A DNA stretch of 64,000 nucleotides from Acidobacteriota bacterium (GTDB lineage Bacteria > Acidobacteriota > Blastocatellia > Pyrinomonadales > Pyrinomonadaceae). Positions 18,947 to 27,859 of this stretch are shown one piece after another; the stretch's first letter is position 1, and each line of letters begins with the position of its first letter. The notes beneath the pieces were generated by a model that did no database searches, was not told the DNA's origin, and saw only the letters and a program-made list of their open reading frames with translations. The position numbers and the translations under genes were made by a program. The stretch is taken from contig JAHBSG010000007.1 in NCBI GenBank assembly GCA_019639235.1, forward strand, positions 1-64,000, written 5' to 3'.

Positions 18947-20137
18947 TTATAAATCTTCTTCTTTGGTAGAAAAGTATGTTAAATTCAAAATAAAGAATCC
19001 TTCTTCTTTCGGTTTCCATGTAGCATCCAATTTATCTGCACGAATTGCGTCTGCTTTCATTTTCATAGACTCGCCAATCAGTCCATATGCGTTTGAGCGA
19101 AGAGCGACTGGTGCACGCCATTCTGGAAAGTTTGAGATCAGGATAGTTGCTTCTTTAATCGCTTCTGAATATTGACGTGCTTCATAAAGAACAATAGCTA
19201 GGTTGTAACGCCGGGAAGGTGAATCCTCATTGAATGACAATGCCTTGCGTAAGTCCGCGATTGCCAATCCATACTGTTTTGTTCTCTGGTATGAAATGCC
19301 TCGATTATAGTAGGCTTTTTCATGTTTCGGGTCACGGTTGATGGCCTCCGTGTTATCTGAGATAGAGGTTGCAAAGTCTCCTCGGTCTGAGTGTGCTCGG
19401 GCCCGATTGTAGAAGAGGTCGGCCTTTGGCTCAATAGAAATGGCATAGGTAAGATCCTCGATCGCCTCGTCGTATTTCTTTAAATCGAGATAGCAGTTCG
19501 CTCTATTGAGATATGGTGCGATGTCGGACGGGCTTAATCTAATCGCCTCCATCGTGTCCCGAATCGCTGCATCGCAATTCTTAAGGGCTCGATAAGCCAC
19601 GGCTCGATTGACATAAGGTTGCGTTAGCTTTGGATTAAGTTCGATCGTTTTGCTGAAATCATTAATTGCTTTGTCGTGCTGTTTGAGAATCAAGAATACA
19701 ACTCCTCGACTAATATAAAAGACTGGATTTGAAGAATCGATATCAATGGCCTTAGAGTAAAACTTAATCGCCAGTTCATAGTCTTGCTGGTCTTGATAAA
19801 CTCTTGCCCTAACCTGATTTGCTAGCGATGAGAATCTCGCAGCGTATCTGTCAGGCTGAACGAGGCTAAGGGCCTTGTCTGCATCGGCCAGTGCCTCAAC
19901 GTATTTACCCAGAGCAGCAAACGCGAGCCCGCGGTTTATATAGGCGACGGGACTTGTCGGAAGCAAAACTGCGACTTCGTTAAACTTCGCAACCGCCTGA
20001 CTCGCATCGCCTTGTTGTAGCAACTCGTTTCCTGTTTTGAGCAATTCTTGGGCCTTTGCTAGCTCTTTCGCACTCTGAGCACTCGCATTTAACGCAATGA
20101 GAACGACAAGTCCTGCTAAACAAAATAACCTCAACAT
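18947..20137 (-). CDS. Secreted TPR-repeat protein
   Basis: The 396-residue protein starts at 20137, where GGAG lies 7 bp upstream; a frame open to 20176 adds a poorly supported leader. The signal peptide is MLRLFCLAGLVVLIALNASAQ-like. The rest is about nine TPR units of 34 residues (for example AVAKFNEVAVLLPTSPVAYI, AIKFYSKAIDIDSSNPVFYI), ending in a short acidic tail. The TPRs probably act as a protein-protein scaffold in the periplasm. Its stop abuts the mtnP start. Confidence 0.85.
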   Translation of the reverse strand: MLRLFCLAGLVVLIALNASAQSAKELAKAQELLKTGNELLQQGDASQAVAKFNEVAVLLPTSPVAYINRGLAFAALGKYVEALADADKALSLVQPDRYAARFSSLANQVRARVYQDQQDYELAIKFYSKAIDIDSSNPVFYISRGVVFLILKQHDKAINDFSKTIELNPKLTQPYVNRAVAYRALKNCDAAIRDTMEAIRLSPSDIAPYLNRANCYLDLKKYDEAIEDLTYAISIEPKADLFYNRARAHSDRGDFATSISDNTEAINRDPKHEKAYYNRGISYQRTKQYGLAIADLRKALSFNEDSPSRRYNLAIVLYEARQYSEAIKEATILISNFPEWRAPVALRSNAYGLIGESMKMKADAIRADKLDATWKPKEEGFFILNLTYFSTKEEDL

Positions 20138-20247
20138 CCTACAACTCCATAAACAACGAATTAGATCGATCCGCACTTATTCCATCCAGAGCTTCCAAGT
20201 CGGTTCTAAGGTCTCGGAAGCCCGGAATGGAGGCTCAATTCTCTTTG

Positions 20248-21123
20248 CTAGTCGACATCGATAGCCATTATTCTTCCATTATCACATGCCAAACGACAAA
20301 TTGATCCATCGAAATCGTGATAAAAAAGACACATCCACTCTTCTTCAACGGCTTGCGGCAATATGGATTTTTTGAAAGCCAATGTTTCCGTCGGAAAGAG
20401 GTCGTAGCCCATTATCCATGGGAGCGGGACGTGGTGTCGAGTTGGGATAAGGTCGGCGAAGCCGTAAATCGTTTTGCCGCCGCGGTCGAGCCGCCAGGTC
20501 TGCATTGTTTCTGAGTGGCCCCGGATGGTCTGGAGCTTAAGGCCGGGAATCGGTTCGTATTCATCAGGCATGGGTTCAAGCTGGCCGGTCTCGACCATCG
20601 GCCGCCAGTTTTCGGGTAAATAGCTTGCCCGGTCGCGTTCGTGCGGTGATTCCGCGTGTTCGAGTTCGCGTTTGGACACGAGGTAACGGGCGTTTTGGAA
20701 CTGCGGAGTTGACTGGATCGCAGGCGTCCCGCCTGCATGCACGCGGGACGCGTGCGTTCCAGTCAAGACAGTATTTCCGCCGGCGTGGTCAAAGTGGAGA
20801 TGCGTGTTGATGACGATCGTTATGTCATCGGGCGTGCAGCCGGTCTTTTCGAGAAGCGTTTCTGCGAAAGGCCTTTCACGAAAGATGCCGTACATCTTGG
20901 TTTCTTTCTCGGTCCATTTTTCGCCGATGCCGGTCTCGATCAGCACCTTGTCTTTGCCCGTGTCGATAAAGACGCAGTTCATTTGCTGGCGGATGCGATT
21001 GAGTTCGTCGGGCGGGCAGACGCGTTCCCACAAAACGCGAGGGACGACTCCGAACATCGCCCCTCCGTCTAACCTAAATTCCGTATCCGGAACTACTTCT
21101 ATTCTGTAATCGCCAAATTCCAT
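20248..21123 (-). CDS. Metallo-beta-lactamase-fold hydrolase with an in-frame palindrome insertion
   Basis: The 291-residue protein has the zinc motif THLHFDH (His108, His110, Asp112, His113) and a later GHSETMQTWR segment, so it is a metallo-beta-lactamase-fold hydrolase. Residues about 120-138 (LTGTHASRVHAGGTPAIQS) are encoded by a near-perfect DNA palindrome and look inserted between GGNTV and the usual TPQFQNARYLVSKREL. The frame is kept. The substrate is unknown; the family includes lactonases and N-acyl-homoserine lactone hydrolases. Confidence 0.88.
   Translation of the reverse strand: MEFGDYRIEVVPDTEFRLDGGAMFGVVPRVLWERVCPPDELNRIRQQMNCVFIDTGKDKVLIETGIGEKWTEKETKMYGIFRERPFAETLLEKTGCTPDDITIVINTHLHFDHAGGNTVLTGTHASRVHAGGTPAIQSTPQFQNARYLVSKRELEHAESPHERDRASYLPENWRPMVETGQLEPMPDEYEPIPGLKLQTIRGHSETMQTWRLDRGGKTIYGFADLIPTRHHVPLPWIMGYDLFPTETLAFKKSILPQAVEEEWMCLFYHDFDGSICRLACDNGRIMAIDVD
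20709..20766. repeat. REP-like palindrome inside the metallo-beta-lactamase gene
   Basis: Two arms of 28 bp (20709-20736 and 20739-20766) are inverted and differ at only three positions; a 2-bp AT separates them. The core is GGCGTCCCGCC with flanking ACTGGA/TCCAGT. The palindrome stays in frame and codes for about 19 residues of the host protein. Confidence 0.85.
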
Positions 21124-21137
21124 CAGGCGTCTTCGAA

Positions 21138-22550
21138 CTAATGGTCGTGGCCGTCGCCTTCCGAGTGGCCGCCGGGCGTATTGACGATCTGCTGCTGTTC
21201 CTGCTGCTTTTTCATCATTTCCTGGATCTGCTCATCGGTTATCTGCGGGACGGTGAAGTCCTCAGGAACCTGAACACTGTTGCGGGCGACCAACTCATCG
21301 ATAGCCTTTTTCTCGCGTTCTTCCTGAAGCTTACGACGGACGTACTGCTTGATCGGCTCCTCGCGGCCAAAGGGACTGTTCGGGTCCTTGAACCCGGTCG
21401 AGATCAGAATGTGCCGTACGTCGTAGGTCTGTTCCTTCTGGCCATCGCGGCCGTCGGCTTCGCCCTTTTTCTCGAGCTTGACGATGTGGTAGCCGAAATC
21501 GGTCTCAACCAGGCCCTGCGAAACCTGACCGGGTTCAAGCGCGAGAGCAGCCTCTTCAAACGGCTTGACCATCATACCGAGCCGGACGTTCTCGTAGAGC
21601 CCGCCACGCTTCTTGCCATCTTCGCCGGCATTGTTGCCCGGATCTTCGGTAAACTCGTCGGCAAGTTTCGAGAAATCTTCGCCGTTCTTGGCACGAGCCA
21701 GGATCTCTTCAGCCTTTGCGCGCTTGGCCGAGGTGTCGAATTCCGGATTTGCCGCGATGTAGGCCGCAACATCCTCGTCGGTCACTTCGATGTCCTTGGC
21801 CATTTTCTCTGAATAAATCCGAGCGAGGAACTGAGCCTGCTGAAGTTTTACCTGAAGATCGATCTTGTCTTTCAGCTCCTTCGGCAATTCGCCCGAGGCG
21901 ACCTTTTCATTGAACTCGTCGTTGTAGATATTGATCTTTGCAAAGAATTCGCGGGCCTGCGTTTTCTCTTCTTCCGAGATCTCGCGGTCCTTCATCGCCG
22001 GGTTGCTTTCCTTCAGCAAGGTTATCTTGGTATCGAGGAACCGTTGGAAAGCCATCTCGTTGTCCTTTTTGCCGAGGCCGATCTTGTCCTTGAGATTTGC
22101 GAAGAAGCCCTGTGCCGGCTGTTCGCCTTCGCCCCAGAATGCCTTGACGCGATCCTCGCCGATGAAGCCCATCGGCGGCATCGGGCCTTTGTCCTTGTTG
22201 ATGTGGCGGTCGTAGTTTACGGCCGTCAGCTCGGTTCGGATGTTCTGGAGCTCATTTCGGTACTTAGGGTCGTTGGTCGTCCCGTTCCTCTCAGCCTCCG
22301 AAGCGAACGCGAACAACTCTTTCAGGTTGTTCAACTGCTGCTTGCGGAGTTCCGCATCTTCACCGAGGCGTTTGATCGCCATCGGGTTCTGCTCGGCCAG
22401 ATCTTTGACAAGAAGTTCGACCTCTTGCTGCGTGATCTTGTTAAAACCACCGGTCGAGTGGCCACCGACCTTGCTTTTCCAAAATACCAACCCGGCACCG
22501 ATGCCAAGTACAACAAGCAGCAAGATCAGCCCTTTAGTTAAGTTGCTCAA
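21138..22550 (-). CDS. Membrane-anchored parvulin-type peptidyl-prolyl isomerase
   Basis: The 470-residue protein has an N-terminal transmembrane segment (about 7-25) and, near residues 265-365, a PpiC/parvulin rotamase domain (AKAEEILARAKNGEDFSKLADE, then GGLYENVRLGMMVKPFEEAALAL, QGLVETDFGYHIVKLEKKGE). This is the layout of SurA/PrsA-type periplasmic foldases. It ends in a Gln-rich then His/Gly-rich tail (HSEGDGHDH) that might bind metal. A role in folding exported proteins is inferred. Confidence 0.9.
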   Translation of the reverse strand: MSNLTKGLILLLVVLGIGAGLVFWKSKVGGHSTGGFNKITQQEVELLVKDLAEQNPMAIKRLGEDAELRKQQLNNLKELFAFASEAERNGTTNDPKYRNELQNIRTELTAVNYDRHINKDKGPMPPMGFIGEDRVKAFWGEGEQPAQGFFANLKDKIGLGKKDNEMAFQRFLDTKITLLKESNPAMKDREISEEEKTQAREFFAKINIYNDEFNEKVASGELPKELKDKIDLQVKLQQAQFLARIYSEKMAKDIEVTDEDVAAYIAANPEFDTSAKRAKAEEILARAKNGEDFSKLADEFTEDPGNNAGEDGKKRGGLYENVRLGMMVKPFEEAALALEPGQVSQGLVETDFGYHIVKLEKKGEADGRDGQKEQTYDVRHILISTGFKDPNSPFGREEPIKQYVRRKLQEEREKKAIDELVARNSVQVPEDFTVPQITDEQIQEMMKKQQEQQQIVNTPGGHSEGDGHDH

Positions 22551-22629
22551 TTCCTAATTCCTCACTCAAAAGATTAATGCAAATTCGTTTGCGGCAAACC
22601 GCAATCATACCAAAACGCCCTCAAAACAG

Positions 22630-23043
22630 CTAGGATGTCGCTGACCCCTGTTCGGTTTGCACGAGTTCGAGAAGAACGCCGCCCGAAGCCTTCGGATGGA
22701 CAAATGCGACGAGGCATCCTTCGGCCCCGATCCGCGGCTCTTCGTCGATGAGCTGCATACCTTGGGCCTTAAGCCGCGCTAGCGACGCTACGATGTCCTC
22801 GACCTCGACCGCGATGTGGTGAATGCCGCCGCCGCGTTTCTCAAGAAACTTGGAAATTGGCGAATCGTCCGAGGTCGGTTCAAGGAGTTCCACGCGGCTC
22901 TCGCCGATCGGGAGCATCGCGACGCGAACCTTCTGATCTTCGACGACCTCGGTATGCACATTCTCGAGCCCGAGTGCGTCTTCCCAGAATTTCAACGCAT
23001 TTTCGATTCCGTTCGTCGCAATTCCTAAATGATTGATCTTCAT
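22630..23043 (-). CDS. mce: Methylmalonyl-CoA epimerase
   Basis: The 137-residue protein is a two-module VOC enzyme that interconverts (2S)- and (2R)-methylmalonyl-CoA. It carries INHLGIATNG at the start (metal His5), ESRVELLEPTSDDSPISKFLEKRGGGIHHIAVEV in the middle, and VLLELVQ at the end. It stands 51 bp from meaB in the same direction, the accepted propionate/methylmalonyl pathway neighbourhood; the mutase itself is not in the window. Confidence 0.93.
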   Translation of the reverse strand: MKINHLGIATNGIENALKFWEDALGLENVHTEVVEDQKVRVAMLPIGESRVELLEPTSDDSPISKFLEKRGGGIHHIAVEVEDIVASLARLKAQGMQLIDEEPRIGAEGCLVAFVHPKASGGVLLELVQTEQGSATS

Positions 23044-23094
23044 AAAGCTATTTTGCCACCGAGCACACAGAGAAATCGGGGGCCGATCGAGGGT

Positions 23095-24039
23095 TCATTG
23101 CCTCTTTCGGCTCACCAATTCTTCTACAACAGAATACGGGTCGATCCGTTTTGCAGCGACCTCGGCGGAAAGCCGTTCGAGCTCTTTGTTCGTGCCGTTC
23201 CGCTCCAGCAGATCGGCGAGCAGCCGCTCCCGCAGAAGCTCAAGCAAACGCCATTGGGCGATCGCTTCTTTTCGGGTCGCAATCGTCTCGCCATCGGCCA
23301 TTGCCGTGTAGTTCACATACTTTTCGATGGCCGCCGCGAGGTCTTCGATGCCTTTGTTTTCCGTGGCTATCGTTCGAACGATCGGCGGGTTCCACATATC
23401 CGGCCGATGGGCAAGCGAAAGAAGGGCTTCGAGTTCCTTCTGCGTTCGAAGCACGCCCTCGCGGTCGGCTTTGTTGATGACAAAGACATCGCCGATCTCC
23501 ATAATGCCGGCCTTTATCGCCTGGATGTCGTCACCCATTCCCGGAACAAGGACAACGATCGAAACATCGGCCGTTTTGACCACCTCAACCTCGTCCTGGC
23601 CGACGCCAACCGTCTCGACGATGACCTTGTCGAAGCCGGCCGCGTCAAGTATTGCTACGGCATCGACCGTCGAACGCGAGAGGCCGCCGAGATTTCCGCG
23701 GGTCGCCATCGAGCGTATAAAGACATTTTTATCGAGGCCGAGCGTGGACATCCGAATGCGGTCGCCCAAGATCGCACCACCCGAAAAAGGGCTTGAGGGG
23801 TCGATGCAGACGATGCCGACGCGAAGGCCTTCGTTCTTGTAATAGAGGGCGAGCTTATCGACCAAAGACGATTTTCCCGCACCCGGCGAACCGGTCACAC
23901 CGATAACGGTTGCGTTGCCGGTACGGGGAAAGATCTCCCGCATCAATGCCGCAGCCTTCGGCCCGCCGGCCTCGACCAACGTGATCGCCCGGGCGACTGA
24001 ACGCGGATTTCCCTGTAGGAGTTGGTCAATATCGATCAT
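23095..24039 (-). CDS. meaB: Methylmalonyl-CoA mutase-associated GTPase MeaB
   Basis: The 314-residue protein is a G3E-type P-loop GTPase that protects and loads adenosylcobalamin-dependent methylmalonyl-CoA mutase. The Walker A motif reads GVTGSPGAGKSSLVDK; VETVGVGQDEVEVV follows the usual switch region and NKADREG is the G4 motif. It starts with an overlap on the hicA stop, so in this genome it is read in the same operon as a toxin-antitoxin pair. Confidence 0.95.
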   Translation of the reverse strand: MIDIDQLLQGNPRSVARAITLVEAGGPKAAALMREIFPRTGNATVIGVTGSPGAGKSSLVDKLALYYKNEGLRVGIVCIDPSSPFSGGAILGDRIRMSTLGLDKNVFIRSMATRGNLGGLSRSTVDAVAILDAAGFDKVIVETVGVGQDEVEVVKTADVSIVVLVPGMGDDIQAIKAGIMEIGDVFVINKADREGVLRTQKELEALLSLAHRPDMWNPPIVRTIATENKGIEDLAAAIEKYVNYTAMADGETIATRKEAIAQWRLLELLRERLLADLLERNGTNKELERLSAEVAAKRIDPYSVVEELVSRKRQ

Positions 24040-24233
24040 TTCGTATTCGCCGGCCTCTCGATCCCGAGGTCATCACAGATCTTCTTTGCCAGGTTTGATT
24101 TCACTTCGCGGTGCCGCGGTATTGAGGTCATTTTACCGGAATTAAGATTCTTGTAGATCGTATGATTCGCGCCTTCGCGAAATAGACGGCAATTGTGCTC
24201 GCCAAGATGTCGGAGCAAGTCTTTGAGTTTCAT
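24036..24233 (-). CDS. hicA: HicA-type toxin (mRNA interferase)
   Basis: The 65-residue protein has the dsRNA-binding-like HicA fold: LKDLLRHLGEHNCRLFREGANHTIY with the catalytic His24 in GANHTIY, and IPRHREVKSNLAKKICDDLGI at the end. HicA cleaves mRNA when free. It follows hicB with no gap and its stop overlaps the meaB start by 4 bp. Confidence 0.9.
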   Translation of the reverse strand: MKLKDLLRHLGEHNCRLFREGANHTIYKNLNSGKMTSIPRHREVKSNLAKKICDDLGIERPANTK

Positions 24234-24467
24234 TTAGGCGGCCCGCAGTATCAACTCTTCTTTTTTGAAATCTCGTGATCGTGACATTCTTGCCTCGGCT
24301 TCATCACGATAACATTCGAGCAATAGAGTTACGGCCTCCTTTAGATTCTCTCGTGTTTCTTCAATGGTTTCGCCTTGCGTATTTGCCCCGGGAAGCTCCG
24401 CGACATAGCCAATGTATCCACCTTCCTCTGCTTTCTCAAAGATCGCGGTTAGTTTCAATTCGTTCAT
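24234..24467 (-). CDS. hicB: HicB-family antitoxin
   Basis: The 77-residue protein begins with the HicB partial RNase H-like fold (FEKAEEGGYIGYVAELPGANTQGETIEET) and lacks a clear C-terminal DNA-binding domain, like many short HicB antitoxins. GAGG lies 8 bp before the ATG. The antitoxin comes before the toxin, the opposite of many hicAB loci but seen in other bacteria. It neutralises HicA directly. Confidence 0.88.
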   Translation of the reverse strand: MNELKLTAIFEKAEEGGYIGYVAELPGANTQGETIEETRENLKEAVTLLLECYRDEAEARMSRSRDFKKEELILRAA

Positions 24468-24520
24468 GTGAATAACCTCGCGTAATGTTTCTCAATTTTG
24501 ACAGCATTTAACGGAAATAC

Positions 24521-24551
24521 AAAAAGGCGGGCCGATCGCTCCCGCCTTTTT
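24521..24551. terminator. Hairpin terminator between DinB-like and hicB genes
   Basis: Arms AAAAAGGCGGG (24521-24531) and CCCGCCTTTTT (24541-24551) form a perfect 11-bp stem. It terminates the leftward DinB gene and is symmetrical, so it can act on both strands. Confidence 0.85.
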
Positions 24552-24585
24552 CACGTTTAAGCTTTCCGGACTTTTCACCGTCGCC

Positions 24586-25113
24586 CTACATTTGGCCTTC
24601 ATCGGCCGAGGGGCCATAGATCGATGGAACCGCGATGTCGTTCAGCCGCATATAGACCGAAAGCTGTCCCCGGTGGTGGACGATGTGGTTGCCGACGAAC
24701 GACCGCATTACGCTGATCTTCGGCATTGTGAAATAAACCGTTTCGCCATTTCGCATGGTCCAGTTTTCGAGGAAGACGTCGTCCGGCGTGTTGCGAAGCG
24801 TTTCGATCGCCTCGTTGACGTTCTTATCGAGAAACTCGACGAGGTCCTGGGTCGATTTGGGGTCGTAGGGAGTGTAATCGAACTTCTCGAAGTCGAGTTC
24901 GGGCTGGGTTAGCGTGGCAGGCGTCCAGCCGAACATCTCGGCGATGTGCGATGCCAGACGGCCAAAGGTCATCGATTTCTCGTGCGGCTTCCAGTCGAAT
25001 TTCTCGGCCGGAATCCTCTCCAGGCATTTGCGGGTGGTTGCTGCCTCATGCTGCAATTCGGCGATGAATGCAGAAGCAACGTTATTGGAACTCTGTGCAG
25101 TACTTGTGCTCAT
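24586..25113 (-). CDS. DinB-family protein
   Basis: The 175-residue protein has the four-helix DinB fold: WKPHEKSMTFGRLASHIAEM in the first half and FVGNHIVHHRGQLSVYMRL near the end, where the three metal-binding His residues lie. DinB-fold proteins include thiol-transferases such as bacillithiol transferases as well as uncharacterised members; the function here is unknown. Confidence 0.87.
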   Translation of the reverse strand: MSTSTAQSSNNVASAFIAELQHEAATTRKCLERIPAEKFDWKPHEKSMTFGRLASHIAEMFGWTPATLTQPELDFEKFDYTPYDPKSTQDLVEFLDKNVNEAIETLRNTPDDVFLENWTMRNGETVYFTMPKISVMRSFVGNHIVHHRGQLSVYMRLNDIAVPSIYGPSADEGQM

Positions 25114-25216
25114 AAAGATCTCCTTGCGAACTAAATTTGGAAGGGAAGGATACTATAAAAATTGCACAGATGCAACATGAAACACGTCGATGTTGCGCGC
25201 AACTTCCTTCAAATTT

Positions 25217-26074
25217 TTACGCCGCCGCTTCCGTAACGGTTCGCTTCCGCGAAAGCCAATAAATATCGATCAGATTTGCGATCGGCCCGACGATGAAAAG
25301 CGCATAATACGGGGCGTGGACGTTCTCCATCAGCCGCAATATCGCCTCGACACCCGCGATCGCGAGGACCACGATGATCTGCGCCGCCTTTGAATGGCGG
25401 ACGGTCGTCTTCGGGTCGGTGATCATGAAAAATATAAATAGCTGATACATCGGCCCGGTTATCGGCGCGACCTCAGCAAGGAACGAGTGGCCCGTCCAGA
25501 GGCTGCGGATCAATGCAAAAGCAATGAACGCCGCGACATATGTGAAGGTGATATGAAAACGCTTGAGCCTGTAAATGATGACCGAACCGAGCAACCAGAT
25601 GACCATCATCGCGTAGATGTTGTTGCCCCACTGGATCGAGAGGCTCGCGACCGAGAAAGGGGCCGCAAACAGCATAAAGCTGACCGCGAAATTCGTCGGG
25701 TTCCAGAGGTGCCGGCCCTCGAGGCGGAGCACGTACTTTGAACAGATCGCGACCGCCGCACAAAGAGCGAACGGCCAGAACTCCGGCGAGCGGATCAGGA
25801 TGCCGGCACTGATACCTGAAATATAAGCACTCGCGAGGTGAGGGAACTTGCCCGAGACCGCATAGGAAAGGATGATCTCGGCCACGATACAAACGCCGAT
25901 GGCCGTAAGCGTCTGCGGATAGCTTTCAAGAATGCCGAAAGAAAGCTGCCCGACGAGAAGGATCAGAGTAATGAGGATCGGTGCGATGAAACGCGAATCG
26001 ATACCCCACATTTTTGTCGGGACAGCATCGCCGGCCATTGCTAACGGATTTATCGCTGATACGTTGGTGCTCAT
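25217..26074 (-). CDS. RnfD/NqrB-like membrane protein
   Basis: The 285-residue integral membrane protein has eight to ten hydrophobic helices and matches the NQR2/RnfD/RnfE family. Typical stretches are GRHLWNPTNFAVSFML and TGPMYQLFIFFMITDPKTT. No S-G-A-T flavin-attachment site, as in NqrB/RnfD, is seen, so it may not carry covalent FMN. It overlaps the CRTAC1-type gene upstream by 4 bp and is the last gene of a five-gene operon. Its role with the FG-GAP proteins is unknown. Confidence 0.82.
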   Translation of the reverse strand: MSTNVSAINPLAMAGDAVPTKMWGIDSRFIAPILITLILLVGQLSFGILESYPQTLTAIGVCIVAEIILSYAVSGKFPHLASAYISGISAGILIRSPEFWPFALCAAVAICSKYVLRLEGRHLWNPTNFAVSFMLFAAPFSVASLSIQWGNNIYAMMVIWLLGSVIIYRLKRFHITFTYVAAFIAFALIRSLWTGHSFLAEVAPITGPMYQLFIFFMITDPKTTVRHSKAAQIIVVLAIAGVEAILRLMENVHAPYYALFIVGPIANLIDIYWLSRKRTVTEAAA

Positions 26075-27846
26075 TGTTCCTTGATCTTGTGTACCTTTCC
26101 TACCCCGGGAGTTTCAATTGTTGTTTTCTTGCCGGACGGCCAAACGATCTCGGCCTTTTCTACCGAGCCGGCAGTTCCGAGCCCGAAATGCAGCTGCCGC
26201 TGGTTCTGCGAGCAAAAGCCGATACCACCTGTAAGGTCTTGTCGCTGCCGTTTGCCGTTCCAGTGGAGCGTTACGCTTGCGCCAAATGCCGATCGGTTGC
26301 TCTTGCTTCCTTCGAGTTCGAACGCGATCCAGTTCTTGCCCGGTGCCGAATTGTTCTTGTAGATCAACGCCGGTCCGTTCTGATTGGCGACCACAACATC
26401 GAGCACGCCGCGGTTCCAGAGATCGACGAGTGCAACACCGCGTCCGTCTAGCGTCTCTTTTACACCGATGGCCAAAGCCACATCGTTAAAACGGCCGGCA
26501 CCGTCATTGAGCCAAACCCGCTTTTGCTGAAAGCCGGCGAGACTGCGGCCTTCCATTGAGGGCCAGTTGGCGGCGTCGCCGATTATCGTGTTATGTCCGA
26601 CGGTTACTTTCGAATAATCATACCAATAATTGGCCGTCTTATCAGCAGAAATATATCCGTTGGTCAGAAAGATGTCCTGCGTTCCGTCATTGTTTAGGTC
26701 GCCGAATTGGGCTGCCCAACTCCATCCGCCAAGCTCGACGCCGAAGTTGTTTGCCTGATTGTCGTATTTCAAACCGCCGGAATTGTCTTGCCGCGGTACC
26801 CAGAGATTATTTCCCTGGAGCAGGATCCCTTCTTCGGAAATGTTCGAGACGTAGATCGATAACCGGCCATCGTTGAGTACGTCGCCGAACGAGGCGTTCA
26901 TCCCGCTTTTTGGAGAAAACCCGACGCCGCTCGTTTCGCCGGCAGCAACGAAACGCTTGCCGTCCTGATTTAGGAAAAGCTCGGAGACGGCATAGTCGTT
27001 CGCGATAAAAATATCGGGGAAACCATTCCCATCAAAGTCTGCCGAACCCGCGGCCAGTGCCCAGCGGGAACTCTCGATTCCGGCGACCGCGGTCGCATCC
27101 TCGAACTTGCCATTCCCGAGCCCGCGAAGAAGGTACTTGCGGCCGCCGTTGCGGGCATACTCGAAGCTCTCGGGCATCATTTTCGAATCGGGGAGGTTCC
27201 AAAGGTCCAGCGATTCGCGGAAATAACCGCCAAGAAAGATATCGAGGATGCCGTCGCGGTCGAAATCGAGCCAAACGGCGGTGTTGATGTTTGCCCAAGC
27301 GGGGAAACCGGTATCTTCGAGACGGGTGAAACTCGTGCCGCCGTTGTTCTTATAAAGCTCGGTTCGGCCCCACTTATAGACGAGCAGGTCCTCGAAGCCG
27401 TCGTTGTCAAAATCGCCCCAAACTGCTCCCATCGAGACGCCGTTCTCGCGGCTGTTCAACTCGGCAACGCCCATTTGAGACGCCAGATCTGTGAATGTGC
27501 CGTCGCCGTTGTTTCGATAGAGGGCATTCTTGGAGCCCTCGCCGCTGTTCGTAAAATAGAGATCATTCCAGCCGTCGCGGTCGAAATCGACGACCGAAAC
27601 ACCGGCGCCCATCGAGGCGATGATCGGCATTATATGGTCAAGCTTCGGGTCGAGTCTGGGCGAGGTGTGCGTGAACTTCACGCCGCTTTCTTTGGCAACC
27701 TCGGTGAAATAGAAACCGTAGCGGTCAAGGGCCGCTTGCGAGTCGATCTGAACCTGGGGCGAACTGTAGTTTCCCCGCAGCCAAAACGGCACGGACAGGA
27801 GAGCGATGAAAAGGATGACGGCGAATATCCTTCCGAATTTGTTCAT
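26071..27846 (-). CDS. CRTAC1-family protein (FG-GAP repeats and ASPIC/UnbV)
   Basis: The 591-residue protein starts with a signal or anchor (about residues 6-24). Residues 60-440 carry seven or more FG-GAP/VCBS units with Ca-binding DxDxDGxxD motifs (VVDFDRDGWNDLYFTN, DFDNDGFEDLLVYKWG). The C-terminus is an ASPIC/UnbV domain (LHFGLGTAGSVEKAEIVWPSG). Such beta-propeller proteins are exported and bind ligands or surfaces. It is the third of three such genes in this operon. Confidence 0.9.
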   Translation of the reverse strand: MNKFGRIFAVILFIALLSVPFWLRGNYSSPQVQIDSQAALDRYGFYFTEVAKESGVKFTHTSPRLDPKLDHIMPIIASMGAGVSVVDFDRDGWNDLYFTNSGEGSKNALYRNNGDGTFTDLASQMGVAELNSRENGVSMGAVWGDFDNDGFEDLLVYKWGRTELYKNNGGTSFTRLEDTGFPAWANINTAVWLDFDRDGILDIFLGGYFRESLDLWNLPDSKMMPESFEYARNGGRKYLLRGLGNGKFEDATAVAGIESSRWALAAGSADFDGNGFPDIFIANDYAVSELFLNQDGKRFVAAGETSGVGFSPKSGMNASFGDVLNDGRLSIYVSNISEEGILLQGNNLWVPRQDNSGGLKYDNQANNFGVELGGWSWAAQFGDLNNDGTQDIFLTNGYISADKTANYWYDYSKVTVGHNTIIGDAANWPSMEGRSLAGFQQKRVWLNDGAGRFNDVALAIGVKETLDGRGVALVDLWNRGVLDVVVANQNGPALIYKNNSAPGKNWIAFELEGSKSNRSAFGASVTLHWNGKRQRQDLTGGIGFCSQNQRQLHFGLGTAGSVEKAEIVWPSGKKTTIETPGVGKVHKIKEQ

Positions 27847-27859
27847 TCCAGCCTAAAGT

